Below, in pieces: positions 34,782 to 46,978 of a DNA stretch of 49,745 bases. Source of the DNA: Fomitopsis serialis (lineage: Eukaryota > Basidiomycota > Agaricomycetes > Polyporales > Fomitopsidaceae); NCBI RefSeq assembly GCF_022376445.1, contig NW_025955252.1, forward strand, positions 1 to 49,745. Direction: 5' to 3'. Position 1 is the first letter of the stretch. Each line of letters starts with the position of its first letter. Position numbers and translations under genes: made by a program. The notes under the pieces are model-generated. The model searched no databases. It had not been told where the DNA came from and saw only the letters and a program-made list of their open reading frames with translations.

Positions 34782-36138
34782 ATGGCCTGCTTGAAGTACG
34801 CACTTCGTTGTTCTGCATTATTGCTGGTTCAAACACTGACTATCCAGCCATGTCGACATCCTCAGCAATGTGCAATCAGTCAGCGGTACTCAAACGTCTC
34901 TGGCTGCGAAGCAGCGCCTGCCACTAGAGGTCCAGGAGCGCGTCCTAGACTTTGTTGCTGGGTCGATGGACAGTCGCGAGACGATCAAAGCATGTATAAT
35001 GGCATGCAAAGCCTGGACCCCACGCTGTCGCTTCCACCTTCTGTACGAAGTGCACCTACGGAGCCGGCAGGAGGTGTTTTCGTTCGCCAAGCTCCTGGAT
35101 TCCAATCCTCATTTCCGCAACGAGGTCGTCTATGCTTATATCGGGTCGCGGGAGGGGGCACGACAGTCTATCGAATACGTGGAGTCCTTCGCTGCTCGAC
35201 TTGCCGGAAAGCTGCCTGCGGTGCATCATCTCATGATACGCAATGCGGAAATGAAGCCTCCCAATCTTCGCCTGGATACCCACCTCCACTTCTCTAGCTT
35301 CGTCTCGCTCAGAGAGCTCTCATTGATGGGAGTTCTGTTCCGGACGCCGACAATGTTTCTTCGCACCGTGTGCTGCTTCCCTGGGGTAACCCTGCTGCAG
35401 TGCACGGATGTAGACATACAGGAGGCACACCGACCTGGCCTTCATCCAGTCACTGTTCCTAGCATCCGGCATCTAGGCGTCGATGGGAGCTCACCATCAA
35501 TTGAACAAGTCATTCATACCTTCGTCAGCGGATCGCTCACGGTCGCCCTCCGTACTATCGTCCTTGGCTATCGCACCGCAGTTCCTCTCCAAGAGCTCAC
35601 AGGTGTGATTCAGCGCCTATTGGATGCTGCTGGCCCCTCTCTCCGCACGTTCAGTTCCTTCGTCGACGAGACCAAGCTCAAGCGAGACGAACGCATTGGT
35701 ATGCGTCTGCAGCAGTTGAATTGACCCTCGACTAAAATTTAAAATTTAGTACTTGCAGGACAGTGCATCAACTTTACATCAAACACGCACCTGGAGCGCA
35801 TCATCATCCGCATTCCTGTCAAAGACCAACCTATCCTCTCGTGGATCTCTCTCGTACTCTCTTCCATCACCTTTGACAGTGATGGGGAAGTATGCTTGAT
35901 ATTTAACGTCGATGCTGGAGACAACACTCCTCTAGTCTTACAAAGTTTGCTCATTCGGCTTCAAGACTCGGTCTGCTCTGAGATCGAAGCTGTCATGTTT
36001 CTGCCCGGATTCACGAAGCTCAAACAGCTTTCCGTCGAGCTCTATATCTTGCCGTGGAACATAACGCTTTCCCAGACCGCCTGGTCAGAAACCATCATGA
36101 CGGCAATGCCTCGACTCCATGCACGGGGAATATTGTAG
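34782..36138 (+). CDS. F-box-like/leucine-rich-region protein
   Basis: A basidiomycete F-box family protein, probably a substrate adaptor of an SCF ubiquitin ligase. Three exons give a continuous frame of 414 aa: 34782-34795, 34848-35698 and 35759-36138. The F-box-like N terminus is QRLPLEVQERVLDFVAG, followed by ACIMACKAWTPRCRFHLLYE. A long region of irregular leucine-rich strands follows (SLRELSLMGVLF, SIRHLGVDGSS, LERIIIRIPV, LKQLSVELYILPW). The tiny first exon is inferred: it joins ATGGCCTGCTTGAA to the acceptor at 34847 and gives the only in-frame ATG, so the start is the least certain part. If the second intron is missed, the frame stops at 35724. Confidence 0.75.
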
Positions 36139-37154
36139 TGAGTCAGAGTAATGCTTTCGAAAAGAGCAATCATGTTAATGACACTGTCTCTGCATATAGC
36201 CCGTGCATGCGGGTGTTCAACACCTATTCGACGACGGATCAACGTTCATTGCTACGCAGCGGGGTATCAATCATACCAGGTTCCAGCGCGGCTGAGACCC
36301 TTGGCCGGATCTCCCGCCTCAATGACGGGCACACGGAAAGCTAAGGGTTTAGCGGCGAGATCTTACTAGTAGAGGCTCTTCCGATACTATGCGGGGCAAG
36401 CTAGGTACGGGCTGTCCAAGGTTGGCAAATATCACGTTGCTAATGCGCCGTGACGATTGTCAGGAGTGCACACCACATCGCAACCGTTTTCGGCTTTTCA
36501 GCCCCTCGATTCTCCTGTGTTACCAGCCGAAGGCTTACGTTGGGCAGCATCAGCTTGGGTATCTGTATCAGTAATCAACGTCATTATGGGTACATTATAA
36601 CATTGGGAAAAGATTGGTCTCACCAACTTCCGATTCATCCCATAGAGAGGTTTGACGCTTGACAGGGTTTTCTGCCTCGACATATACGACGGGGAGAATT
36701 GTTAATTTGGTCAACCAGGAATGGACCACACTCACTGTCTGGTGTCAGTCTCGACGTTACAACCGACCCCATCTTTCCTCAGTCTGGGTTCAAATTGCCT
36801 GTATTACCTTACTAAGCTCTTCGCGAGACCAGCGAACGTTGCGGTGCTCTTCTCTGTGTGCCGCGAGAGGGTCCGGGAAGCTGATATGGCGAACCCAACA
36901 AGGAAGAACATCTGAGTCGCATCGTGATGTTGCAGTTTCCACTGCGACGAACAATCAACCAGCGACCGACTGAGACAAGCGCAGTTAGCTGGTCTGAGTC
37001 TGCCTTGAACTTGAGTACGCACATCATGCTCCAAGAAATCATGATCGCTCTCCGGCCCCGGGGAGCTACTGAAGTAAGGTGGTCACATCAGTGCGATAGT
37101 TCGGACTTGAGCTTGAGATTGCGGGCGGGGAACCCATTCACAGACAGGATAAAA
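36139..37154. other. Gene-free stretch between the F-box gene and U6
   Basis: About 1 kb of short open frames on both strands, with no family motif or convincing splice chain. Confidence 0.45.
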
Positions 37155-37215
37155 TAAATATTGAGACCCGTAGGTCTACCACTCCGGGAAAGCGTGTCAT
37201 CCTTGTGCAGGGGCC

Positions 37216-37246
<31 letters not shown>

Positions 37247-37270
37247 TTCGTATGTCACCCCGAAGGGGAC
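37155..37270 (-). ncRNA. U6: U6 spliceosomal snRNA
   Basis: Read on the minus strand, the sequence starts with a 5' stem-loop (GTCCCCTTCGGGGTGAC), then AAAATTGGAACGATACAGAG, then AAGATTAGCATGGCCCCTGC, then ACAAGGATGACACGC. This is the U6 core: the ACAGAGA box that pairs with the 5' splice site, the AGC catalytic triad and the internal stem-loop. The part after GACACGC departs from common U6 ends and contains a short hairpin (AGACCTACGGGTCT) before a weak T-rich stretch (TTTATTTT) that may serve as the RNA polymerase III terminator. The exact 3' end is therefore uncertain. Confidence 0.92.
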
Positions 37271-37579
37271 ATTTCAGATAGTCCGAACCGAAGGACATGC
37301 AACGGGTCCCTGCCTTGCCTGCAGTCCACGGAGCATCATGTGACTTCAAGAAGCGACTCGTAACTGAGTTAAGTTACACGATTGAAGAAAATATGCCAAC
37401 CGGTATGTATCCAGCGGCGGTATGGCACTCTTCGAGGAGACCTTGGGATTTCGTGACATTGTTAGACTAGTAGTTTTGGGTACCAATTCATCGCGGACTC
37501 AATCATTAGAGCTGACGACCGATGGCAAGAACTGAGGTCAATCGCCCGGACTAGGTGACCAAATGTATGCGAGTTCGGA
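37271..37579. other. Upstream flank of U6
   Basis: The 5' flank of U6 read on -. No gene was recognised. It should hold upstream polymerase III elements of U6; no clear TATA box was placed with confidence. Confidence 0.35.
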
Positions 37580-40461
37580 ATCGCTGCCAGTGCGTCGTCA
37601 GACGCCACGCGTCGGTGGCGGCTGTTTGTACATGTGATGCAAGAGCCCCGTCCCTGATCGCATTTGGCAATTGCGACACCTCCTACGTTATTTTACCACG
37701 AATTGCTCATCTCGCCGCCTTCCTTCCCAAGGCTCAGTCCCAATGAACGTGTGGTTTCCGCTAGTAGATATTGGCTTGGTGGAGCGCCATGCTCCCTTCA
37801 TGAAGAGACCTTGTCGCGGGTTACGAAGAGTGGCAACTACTATTCGATACGCTCCTCATCCGCCATTGCGCCTGTGCGTGTCGCTTCTTAGAATATACGT
37901 GATGATGGTGCGGCCGAGACCCTTCACAGTGCGGTATCGTTGATGCTGTTGCCACGCCCATTCTTTGCCGCTGTCAGGGACATCATGCAATAGTGCATGT
38001 CCGAGCTGCACGTCAGCGTTGTCGCCGACATTTCTGTAGTCTTCAAAAGAGGTCAAGGCGCTATGTAGATTTTCTTCTGTCTGATCTTACGCCGCAGAGG
38101 CCCTCACCGAACTTTTGTTCGATAGGGTGGCGTACGCCGCCGCATAGGACTTGTGATCGTGGCTCCGGTGGGGCCGCTGCTCGCGAGGCTGAACACTGCA
38201 TCAGTTTGGTGTTTATGCCCCGTTGACGTCTCAGTCACAGCGACCGAGTTTGTCTAGATGGGCGGTCCTCTGAACGGCTTATAACCGTATTGGCAACTGA
38301 CATACTTGTCACGCTCCCTTGCTTTTCGAACCGCACTCTCGCTGCTGCCACTAGTCACCGCAATGTACAACCTCGTTATCCTGTGTCTCGTCTCCCTTCT
38401 TGCATACGTCTACAGCGTTAGAAACAGAAGACAACTTTCAGTACCTCCGGGCCCGAGGGGCATCCCCCTCCTAGGCAATGCGCTCCAGCTTCCCAAACAA
38501 TGTTATTGGCTCACGTTCGCAGAATGGGCCAAAACATACGGTGAGCATCCACTTGTCCGACCTACAGCATGTTTGACACGGAGGTATCTAGGCCCTGTCA
38601 TGCACATCTCTATTGTTTCGAGTCCAATCATCGTATTGAGCTCCCGCGAGGCCATCTCCGACCTTCTTGAGAAGAGGAGCCTCATGTATTCTGATCGTCC
38701 GGTGGTCCCCATGGCGGGCGAATTGTACGATCATGCATGTCTGACGCCTAAGATAATTAATTCATTCGCAATACACAGGGCCGGTATGGAGCAATTCACC
38801 GCGTTGGCGCCGTACGGACAGCGTCATCGGGAAGGACGAAAGCTGATTCTCGGCGCGGTTAGCACTCGCAAAACGCCAGGACTACATATCATTGAAGAAT
38901 CGAAGACAGCTGATTTCATCTCAAGGCTAGCCCGTAGCCCATCCGAGCTCCGGTCCCATATTCGATGGTACGTTCACGTTGCAGTGAACGACCAGTGTGA
39001 CAATAGCGTGATCTTTATAACACAGGGTCGTGGCAAGCATCGTACTCCAGATCACTTACGGAATCAATGCGCTCGATTGTGATGACCCTTTCATACGCAG
39101 AATGGAGAGGGGGTTGAAAGATTTCGACGAAATCTCGGCCCCGGGTGCGTATCTTGTTGATGTGTTTCCCTTTTGTGAGTGCTTCGCGTTTTGAGAAGCA
39201 TCGTAGCTGAAGCGGCGCAGTGAAGCACATACCAGAGTGGTTTCCGGGAGCGTCTTTCAAGAGGGTAGCGAGAGAATTCAGGAGTCAGGGTCTCCAGTTG
39301 GAGAACAAACTATACCAGACAGCTCGAGACCAACTGGTACGTCCTCTCGGATTAGATCGCTGCTCGTGAGATTGGATAATGGACATGTGATGTTCATCAC
39401 ATCCTCAGGACCACGGAACAGCCACGCATTCGTTCGTGGCCGATTTGCTTGCAAACAATCATAGTCCTACTCCTGAGGAGCATGAACTGTACCGACAAGT
39501 ATCCACTCAGTTCCTCGCTGGTAAGTGGACAACAGTGTATCCAAGCATGAATGACGAGTATATATGTTCTTTCATTGGCAGCCGGCTGGGATACAGTGAG
39601 TTATCTGGACTTTCTCGCTTCCGGTGGCTTACGCCCCCTCAGACAGTCTCGTCGCTTCTCTCGTTCTTCCTCATCATGGCCCAACATCCTGAAATCCAAC
39701 GGAAGGCGCAAGCCGAAGTGGACGCCTCCGTCAGCGGTCGACTACCTAAAATAAGCGACCGTAAAGAGATGCCTTACCTCGAAGCTGTGCTCAAAGAGGT
39801 CCATCGATGGAACCCTGCAGTGCCCTTAGGTGCGTCGAGGCATTGCTCATCTACTCAGATGTCGACAACACATGCTTATACTCACGGCTCCGAAGCCTTG
39901 CCGCATAACGTACGCCGTGAAGACGTCTATGCAGGCTTTCGTATTCCCGCTGGTTCCACAGTGTTTGCGAACACTTGGTAAGGCATAATCCCTCCACCGC
40001 AGGGTGTTGCTAACTGACGTTGCGAACAAGGGCTGTGCTCCATGACCCAGCCTTGTATCCTCGTCCCGACGAAGTCATCCCGGAGCGATATCTCGACAAG
40101 TCTGGCGAGCAATCCGACTTGAACCCTGATCCTCGAGACTTTGCCTTTGGCTATGGAAGACGGTATGTACGCGACGCGTGGAGCCACTCAACCCAGGCTC
40201 ACTTGTACCACCTTTCATTGCAGGGTTTGTCCCGGACGGATGCTTGCGGAAGACACCCTGTTCATAGTTGCGGCGTCCGTGCTCGCATCATTCAACATCG
40301 GTGATGCTATTCCTCGGGAAGGCGAGACGGTCAAATATGATGGTGGTATTGTTGTAAGGTTTGTCTGTCAATTCTATATGTGTACTAGTTTCTCATCTCG
40401 CTATCGTTGCAGTCACCCGGATGACTTCACATGCACCATTATCCCTCGCCGGTTTGTGTAA
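37580..40461 (+). repeat. Tandem duplication unit 1 (promoter plus P450 B)
   Basis: From about 37580 this segment matches 41530-44419 in order and orientation, including several hundred bp upstream of the P450 start. For example, agccccgtccctgatcgcat occurs at about 37642 and 41591. All intron positions of the enclosed gene are also shared. Identity is high in exons and lower in introns and promoter. Confidence 0.85.
38363..40461 (+). CDS. Cytochrome P450 B (tandem copy)
   Basis: A fungal microsomal P450. The start at 38363 gives the anchor [18 protein letters not shown] and the hinge [16 protein letters not shown]. Exons join in phase through [67 protein letters not shown] and [14 protein letters not shown]. 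The I-helix is AGWDT. ExxR is in VLKEVHRW, the PERY block is VIPERYLD and the heme loop is FGYGRRVCPGRM. The last exon encodes [15 protein letters not shown] and a stop at 40461. Two introns end in aag. It looks intact. It is closest to P450 C next door, and related to A and D. Substrate unknown. Confidence 0.9.
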
Positions 40462-40774
40462 AGGAACGGTGAAGCAGATGTACGGTCCCACTTCTTGAGC
40501 TCAATATTCCGTTCGGCGCTGTAATCTACGCGAGATTCCTCGAGTCTTGACCTGTAAGTTCTCACTGCATGATAAATTCCGAGCTGCCACCGTCGGCAAG
40601 CATGTCTTTGCAGACCGACTCGGTGTCTTCGCCCTGTGTTACATTTTTATTCTGCTGCCACTTGTGGAGCACGGACCTCCTTGCCAGTGTCGGTGTGCAC
40701 CTACCTGCTTAGCTGATATGTATATTCTTTCCTTCCTCCAGACGAGTGAGGCGCCGAGTGCGAGTCGGGTTGGC
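40462..40774. other. 3' flank of P450 B
   Basis: About 310 bp with no feature recognised. The duplication match fades here. Confidence 0.35.
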
Positions 40775-41124
40775 CCTCTGCGAGTAGTCGGCCATCTGTG
40801 ATGAGTCGATTTCGGCTGCAGTCCACGTGCAGAACGTGCCCTCGCGCTTCTTCGTGCTGTTGGAGGTCGGGACTCAGCGGGAGCGAGTCTGCATCCTCCG
40901 CGCTGAAGAGTTTGCCATCGGGGCTTATCAGCACGGGGAGGTACGCAAGGTTCGAGCGTGCGAGCGTGACGAGCAGCGCACACTCTGTCAGTCTTCGGGA
41001 GCAGGAGGTACTCAACTGAGTCGCGTAGAGCGAGGAGCTGTGCCTGGTCATACAGCATCTTCTCAAAGTGCGGCACATGCCACCGCTCGGCAACTGAATA
41101 CCTCGACACCGCTCCGCCGACGTG
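40775..41124 (-). pseudogene. Relic of a DUF255/SSP411 (thioredoxin-domain YyaL) gene
   Basis: On the minus strand, [20 protein letters not shown] followed by [13 protein letters not shown] matches the signature block of spermatogenesis-associated protein 20/SSP411 proteins. After a frame change, [17 protein letters not shown] matches the family's SPEGG.FYSAEDADS block. After another, [16 protein letters not shown] matches EGAFYVWTAAEI. Only this central third of a protein of about 750 aa is present, in three frames and without start or stop. It is a gene fragment caught between the two P450 duplication units. Confidence 0.75.
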
Positions 41125-41529
41125 CTAGTCATGCGCGCCGCACGCATGTATCGTGAACACCGCCATCTCAGCCTGGCCCAGTGAGCCTCGGAGCGCGCGA
41201 GAGCGACGCGCGCCTAATCTCTTCCTGCATGCATAGACTAATTCTACGCAGCCCGAGGCACGAGCACTGCTTAAAATGACAGTCTTGTCAGTCCAAAGCT
41301 TTCCACGCCCCCGCATCGCAGGCGTACACTCCATTGTAACAGTCGCTCCAAGAACTGGCATGCTGGCACATGCATGATTTGTGATGGGAGACGCAATCGT
41401 GAGTGGCACTAGTGCTGTCCATAAGTATGAGTTACCGTAGAGAACAGAAAGCTTTTCCACTAGATGTGATTGTCTCCGATCAGCGGCGCGCCCGCGATGG
41501 GCGTAAGTTCCCATTAAGTAGAGTCGTGA
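41125..41529. other. Gene-free spacer between the SSP411 relic and duplication unit 2
   Basis: About 400 bp with no feature recognised. It may include decayed SSP411 upstream sequence. Confidence 0.35.
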
Positions 41530-44419
41530 TAGAGTCTGATAGAGTAGATGATGTTACGCGCCGGTGGCGATTGCTTGTCTTTGTGTTGCAAGAGCCCCGT
41601 CCCTGATCGCATTTGGCAATCGCGCCACATCCTGTTGGTTGGTTGCTACGTGTTCCACGGTTCCACCACGAGCTGCTCATGTCGCCCTCCTTCCTCCGAA
41701 TTCACAATGATACATACGTCCAAATGGATGTGTAGTTCTCGCTTCTAGCTATTGGCTCGGTACGTCGGCGCCACTGCCTGTCCAAGAGACCTTGTCACGG
41801 CTTACGAAGGGCGGCAAAGTGTATCCGACTCATCCTCCGCATTGCCACCGGCGCGCCTGTACGTGTCGCTTCTGCACATTGATCTGCCACCGGCGCTGTG
41901 CGCTCAGGGGACATCAGGTAATGATGCATGTGCGAGCTGCAAGTCACTGGTGTTTCCATGTACTCCAAATCCCAGACGACGTGAACGCTTGAGACTTTCT
42001 TCTTGCTTTCTTCTGTCTTATCTTACGCTGCAGAGGTCCTCACGGAATTGCTGTTCGACAGGGTAGCGTACGCCGCCGTACAGTACATGTGATTGTGGCC
42101 TCCGAGGGCCTCGGTGGGGCCGCGGTTCGCGAGACTGAACTCTGCGTCAGTCCGGTCTTCAAACGTTCAGCGCTCAGCGCTCATATCCCATTGACAGCTC
42201 AATCAATGCCGCCGAGTTTGCGGTCCTCCGATGAGCGACCTATAAGTATAATATGAACCGTGCTGGCGTCCGACGTACTACACATGCTCCCTTGCTTTTC
42301 GAGCCGCACTTTCACTGTTGCTAGTCACTGCAATGTTCAACCTCGTTATCCTGTGTCTCGTCTCCCTTCTTGCATACGTCTATAGCGTCAGGAACAGAAG
42401 ACAACTTTCAGTACCTCCGGGTCCAAGGGGCATCCCCCTCTTAGGCAATGCACTCCAACTTCCCAAGGAACGTAATTGGCTCACATTCGCAGAATGGGCC
42501 AAAACATACGGTGAGTATCCACTTGTCCGACCTACATCATGCTTAACACGGAGGTATCTAGGTCCTGTCATGCACGTCTCTATCATTTCGAGTTCAATCA
42601 TCGTATTGAGCTCCCGCGAGGCCATCTCCGACCTTCTTGAGAAGAGGAGCCTCATGTACTCGGATCGACCGGTGGTCCCCATGGCAGGCGAATTGTACGA
42701 TAATGCATGTCTGACGTCGAGAATGATTGCTTCATTCACATCATACAGGGCCGGTATGGAGCAATTCACCGCGATGGCGCCGTACGGACAGCGTCATCGA
42801 GAAGGACGAAAGCTTATTCTTGGGGCGATCAACACTCTCAAAGCGCCAGAACTACATATCATTGAAGAATCGAAGACGGCTGATTTTATTTCAAGACTAG
42901 CCCGTAGCCCATCCGAGCTCCGGTCCCATATCCGTTGGTACGTTCACGTTGCAATGAACAGTCAATGTGACAATAGCATGATTTCTATCACATAGGGTCG
43001 TAGCAAGTATCTTGCTCCAGATCACTTACGGAATCAATGCGGTCGATTATGATGACCCCTTCATTCGCGCAATGGAGAGGGCACTGAAAGACTTCAGCGA
43101 CATTGCGGCACCGGGTGCGTATCTCGTCGATGGGTTTCCCTTCTGTGAGTGTTTTCCATTTTGAGAAGTACTGTAGCTTACGCGAAACAGTGAAGCATAT
43201 ACCGGAGTGCTTTCCGGGAGCGTCGTTCAAAAGAATCGCGAGAGAGGTCAGTGATCGGAGTCTTCAACTTGAACGCAAACTATACAGGACAGCACGAGAC
43301 CAACTGGTACGTCCTCTCGGATTAAATCGCTCCACAGGACATGCGATGTTCATCCATATCTTCAGGACCACGGAACAGCCACGCATTCGTTCGTGACCGA
43401 TTTGCTTGCAAACAATCGCAATCCTACACCTGAAGACCATGAAATGTACCAACAAGTGTCCACTCAGTTCTTCGGTGGTAAGTGCACAGCAGTATGTCCA
43501 AAGTGCGAATGACGAGTATAGGTGTTTTTTCGTCGACAGCCGGCTTGGATACAGTGAGTGATCTAGAGTTTCTCGTTTCCAGCGGCTTACGCCCTCACAG
43601 ACAGTCTCATCGCTTCTCTCTTTCTTCCTCATCATGGCTCAACATCCTGAAATTCAACGGAAGGCTCAAGCCGAAGTGGACGCCTCCGTCGGTGATCGAC
43701 TACCTAAATTCAGCGACCGTGAAGACATGCCTTACCTAGAAGCTGTGCTCAAAGAGGTCCATCGATGCAACCCTTCAGTGCCTCTAGGTATGTCCAGGCA
43801 TTGCTTGTTCACTGATATGTCGTCGACAACACATGCTTATGCTCACGGCTCTGAAGCCTTGCCGCATTACGTACGCCGTGAAGACGTCTACGCAGGCTTT
43901 CGCATTCCCGCTGGTTCCACAGTGTTCGCGAATACTTGGTAAGGCATATTCCCTCCATCACAGGGAGTTGCTCAATGGTGTTGCGAACAAGGGCTGTTCT
44001 TCACGACCCAGCCTTGTATCCTCGTCCCGAAGAAGTCATCCCGGAGCGATATCTCGATAGGTCTGACGAACAATCCGACCTGAACCCTGAACCTCGAGAC
44101 TTTGCCTTTGGCTATGGAAGACGGTATGTACGCTACGTGCGGAGCTACTTGTCCACTGCTCAGTTGTACTGCGTCTCATTGCAGGGTCTGTCCCGGACGG
44201 ATGCTTGCGGAAGACACCCTATTCATTGTTGCGGCGTCCGTGCTCGCATCATTCAACATCAGCGACGTAATTCCCCGGGAAGGCGGGACGGTCAAGTATG
44301 GTGGCGGTATAATAAGGTCTGTCCGTTGTGTCTATAGGTGTCCTAGTTTCTCATCGCGTTGTCGTCGTAGTCACCCGGATGACTTCACATGCACTATTAC
44401 TCCTCGCCGGGCTGTGTGA
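41530..44419 (+). repeat. Tandem duplication unit 2 (promoter plus P450 C)
   Basis: The second copy of the unit at 37580-40461, displaced by about 3.95 kb. The shared upstream region includes the agccccgtccctgatcgcat block and a Leu-rich stretch just before the ATG. Shared intron positions and sequences show duplication at DNA level, not retroposition. Confidence 0.85.
42333..44419 (+). CDS. Cytochrome P450 C (tandem copy)
   Basis: Paralog of P450 B with the same exon plan. The start at 42333 gives [18 protein letters not shown] and [16 protein letters not shown]. Later blocks are [68 protein letters not shown] and the heme loop FGYGRRVCPGRM. The I-helix reads AGLDT instead of AGWDT. After ExxR, HRW has become HRC. 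The stop is at 44419 after ITPRRAV. Every junction I followed stays in phase, so it appears functional, and the changes are substitutions only. Confidence 0.88.
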
Positions 44420-44856
44420 CGGAATGGTGGAGCGGGTGTAGAATTCTTGCACGTAATATGCCACTCTTTTGACACTATACCATGCATGAGATTCTACGAG
44501 TCCTGAAAGCTCGACCTGACGTTTCTCACTACACCCTTAAGATCAATTCCGAGTTGCTGTCAGGAAGAACACCTTTGCAAACCCACCACAATTCCCTCGG
44601 GCGTTTTTCGCTGTTGAGCTCCTGACGAGATCGGTTTGTGTGTCCTCTGTCCTTGAACTGGAAATGCCTGACAGGCCCGCGCGATGCAGCGTCAAGCGGT
44701 TCTTAGCACCCTGTAGACAGGCGGTATAATGGCTAGGTATGGTCTGTACATCGGTCGAAGCTTGCTGAGCACGCGCTGCACATATTTAAACTATTGTCCG
44801 TACGAAGTCTGGGACTACAAAGAGGCACTCACGGCGGCGCTGCCGGTGGAACTCGA
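44420..44856. other. Convergent 3' flanks of P450 C and P450 D
   Basis: About 440 bp with no feature recognised. Confidence 0.4.
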
Positions 44857-46978
44857 TCAGCTCTGGTCATGTGTACCAAGACTGGCAGCAATGAACTGCT
44901 CCATGTCTGCCGAGCGAGGTGTGATCGTACAAGTGAACGGAGGTGCATGGCTAACATCAAGGATTCGGTTAGTGTTGTTGCCTTGGCCCGAGCGTCTGCC
45001 ATTGCGCACTCACGTAATTATCCCTCCCTCATAGTCGACATTCTTGTCAATGGCATGTCCGTCAAGAGTTCTGGCATTCGTGATGTTGAAAGTGGCAAGA
45101 ATAGTCGCTGTGACTAGGAAGACCGTGTCATTTGCGAGGATCTGTCCAGGACATACCCTAGCGCACGCGCACTCAGAGGTTAGTATGTGGAAAGGATGAA
45201 CGCAGCTCACCTTCTACCGTATCCAAAGGACCATGTTTCGGGATCGGGATTTATATCCTCCCTCTTCCGATCAAGATACCGTTCTGGCTTCACCTCAAAA
45301 GGATCCGGGTAGATAGACGAGTCGTGCAGAATTGCCCTGTCCATGACATATCCTCAGCATTCGTACTACAGTTGTCCGCCGGCGTACCATGAATTTGCAA
45401 TGATCGTGGCGCCCTTAGGGATATGGTAGCCGTCGTACGTATCATCCTGCATGGCCATATGAGGAAGAGCTATACGGGTCGTTGAGCAATTGTTGGTCTG
45501 TAACTCCATAGGCCATGAACTCTACCTAGGGGTGCCACAGGCTTCCACCGGTGTATTTCCTTGACAAGCGCAGTTACATACGGAAGACTGTCGTTGTCGC
45601 TGAACTTCGGCAGCTGATGGGACCCTAATGATGCGTCGACCTCGGCCTGTGCCTTCCGCTGAACTTCCGGATAAAGCGCTAGCACTAGGAACATGGATTC
45701 GAGCGCGGACACAGTCTAGCAGAATGTGTCAGCGAGAATATCGATGCACATGAAATTTACGCACCGTGTCAGCGCCCGCTACATCACATTATATTAGCTG
45801 CAAGACATCTACGGTAAAACGGATGACACACCAAGATAGAATTGAGTCGACGCCATCTTGTTTATGAACAGCTCTTCCGGACTCGGATTAGGATACTTCT
45901 CAATGATGTCTGAAGTGAAAGATGGCACCGCTGTGCCACGCGCCTGCCATTTACGAAGCCGGTTAGAGCACAGTCCACACCGTGATGCTCCATCGCAAAG
46001 CGTACCAGTTGTTCCTTCACTTCATGATAAGGCTCATCAAGAATCCTCTCAAGAGTGTGACGGGCCTCCTTCGCCAAAGCCTTGAATCCGGTACCGGGAA
46101 GCCAGTCTGGTACATGTCGCACTGATGTCCCATGAGACAGAGTACAGGTACCCAGGGAACAGAGAACCCACGAAACGGAAAAACATCCACGAGGAATTTA
46201 CCCGGAGTTGCGGTAGCCGAGAATTGCGCATTGACCAGCTCTGCAAGCTGGACTAGGGGATCACTCGAGTCGTTTATATCGCGACCATGCGTGATCTGCA
46301 AGACGATACTGGCGACTAGCCTGTATGCAATAGGCCGTAAGTCTGGTGCGGACTCGTGGCGGTGATGATGACCATACCATCGCAGATGAGGCCTAAAATC
46401 GCTCGGAGAGGCGAGAAGCCTCGAAAGGAGTTGCGGTATCTTCGTTTCGATGACACGCTGCAATTGAGGGCATTGCGGGCATTGATGGTCCGCCGATGAG
46501 TTTGCGGCTTTCTTTGAGAATGGTCCATAGGGGCACAACACGGTGAAGCGGGAGTATCCGATCCTGGCGTTTGGGATGAGTCTGAGGTGCGTAGCATGAG
46601 GGCGCCAGCTCACATCTCAGACGCCATAGGCATGATGGGGCGGTCAGAATATATGTGGCCTCTCTTCTCCAGCAGGTCCGAGATAGCTTGTCGAGACGTG
46701 AGAAGTATGATTGATTTTCCGAGAGCCGACAGATGCATAATGTCGCCTTTATCTCATCGTAAGCGACACCAAACATAGTATGAGTAGTAGCAAAACTCGC
46801 CATGCTTCTTCGCCAAATCCGCGAATATGACCCATTCGTTCTTCGTCGGCATTTGTAGGGCATTTCCTATGATAGGCAGTCCAGATGGACCGGGAGGGAG
46901 ATGACGGTTACGAGAAGCCACTCTTGAGATAAGGTAAACCACGGCCAAAACCAAGAGCACCACAATGGAAGCCGACAT
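44857..46978 (-). CDS. Cytochrome P450 D, with a locally scrambled frame
   Basis: The same P450 group. The start at 46978 gives SASIVVLLVLAVVYLISRV and LPPGPSGLPIIGNALQM. Blocks are [48 protein letters not shown], the I-helix AGADT, ExxR in LVKEIHRW, the PERY block VKPERYLD, the heme loop FGYGRRVCPGQI and the C-terminal [13 protein letters not shown], with a stop at 44857. Between CPYGPFSK and LQRVIETKI (46459-46521) the family segment is readable only by passing through all three frames (ESRKLIGG, then TINARNALN). Three single-base losses cancel to one codon, leaving the frame open but about 20 residues wrong. The first intron (46800-46747) has a GC donor and an aag acceptor. Confidence 0.82.

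Noticed and set aside
44729..45034. 101-codon open frame on + near the end of P450 D
   Set aside because: It overlaps the last exons of P450 D on the opposite strand, which match the family ([13 protein letters not shown]). A shadow frame.
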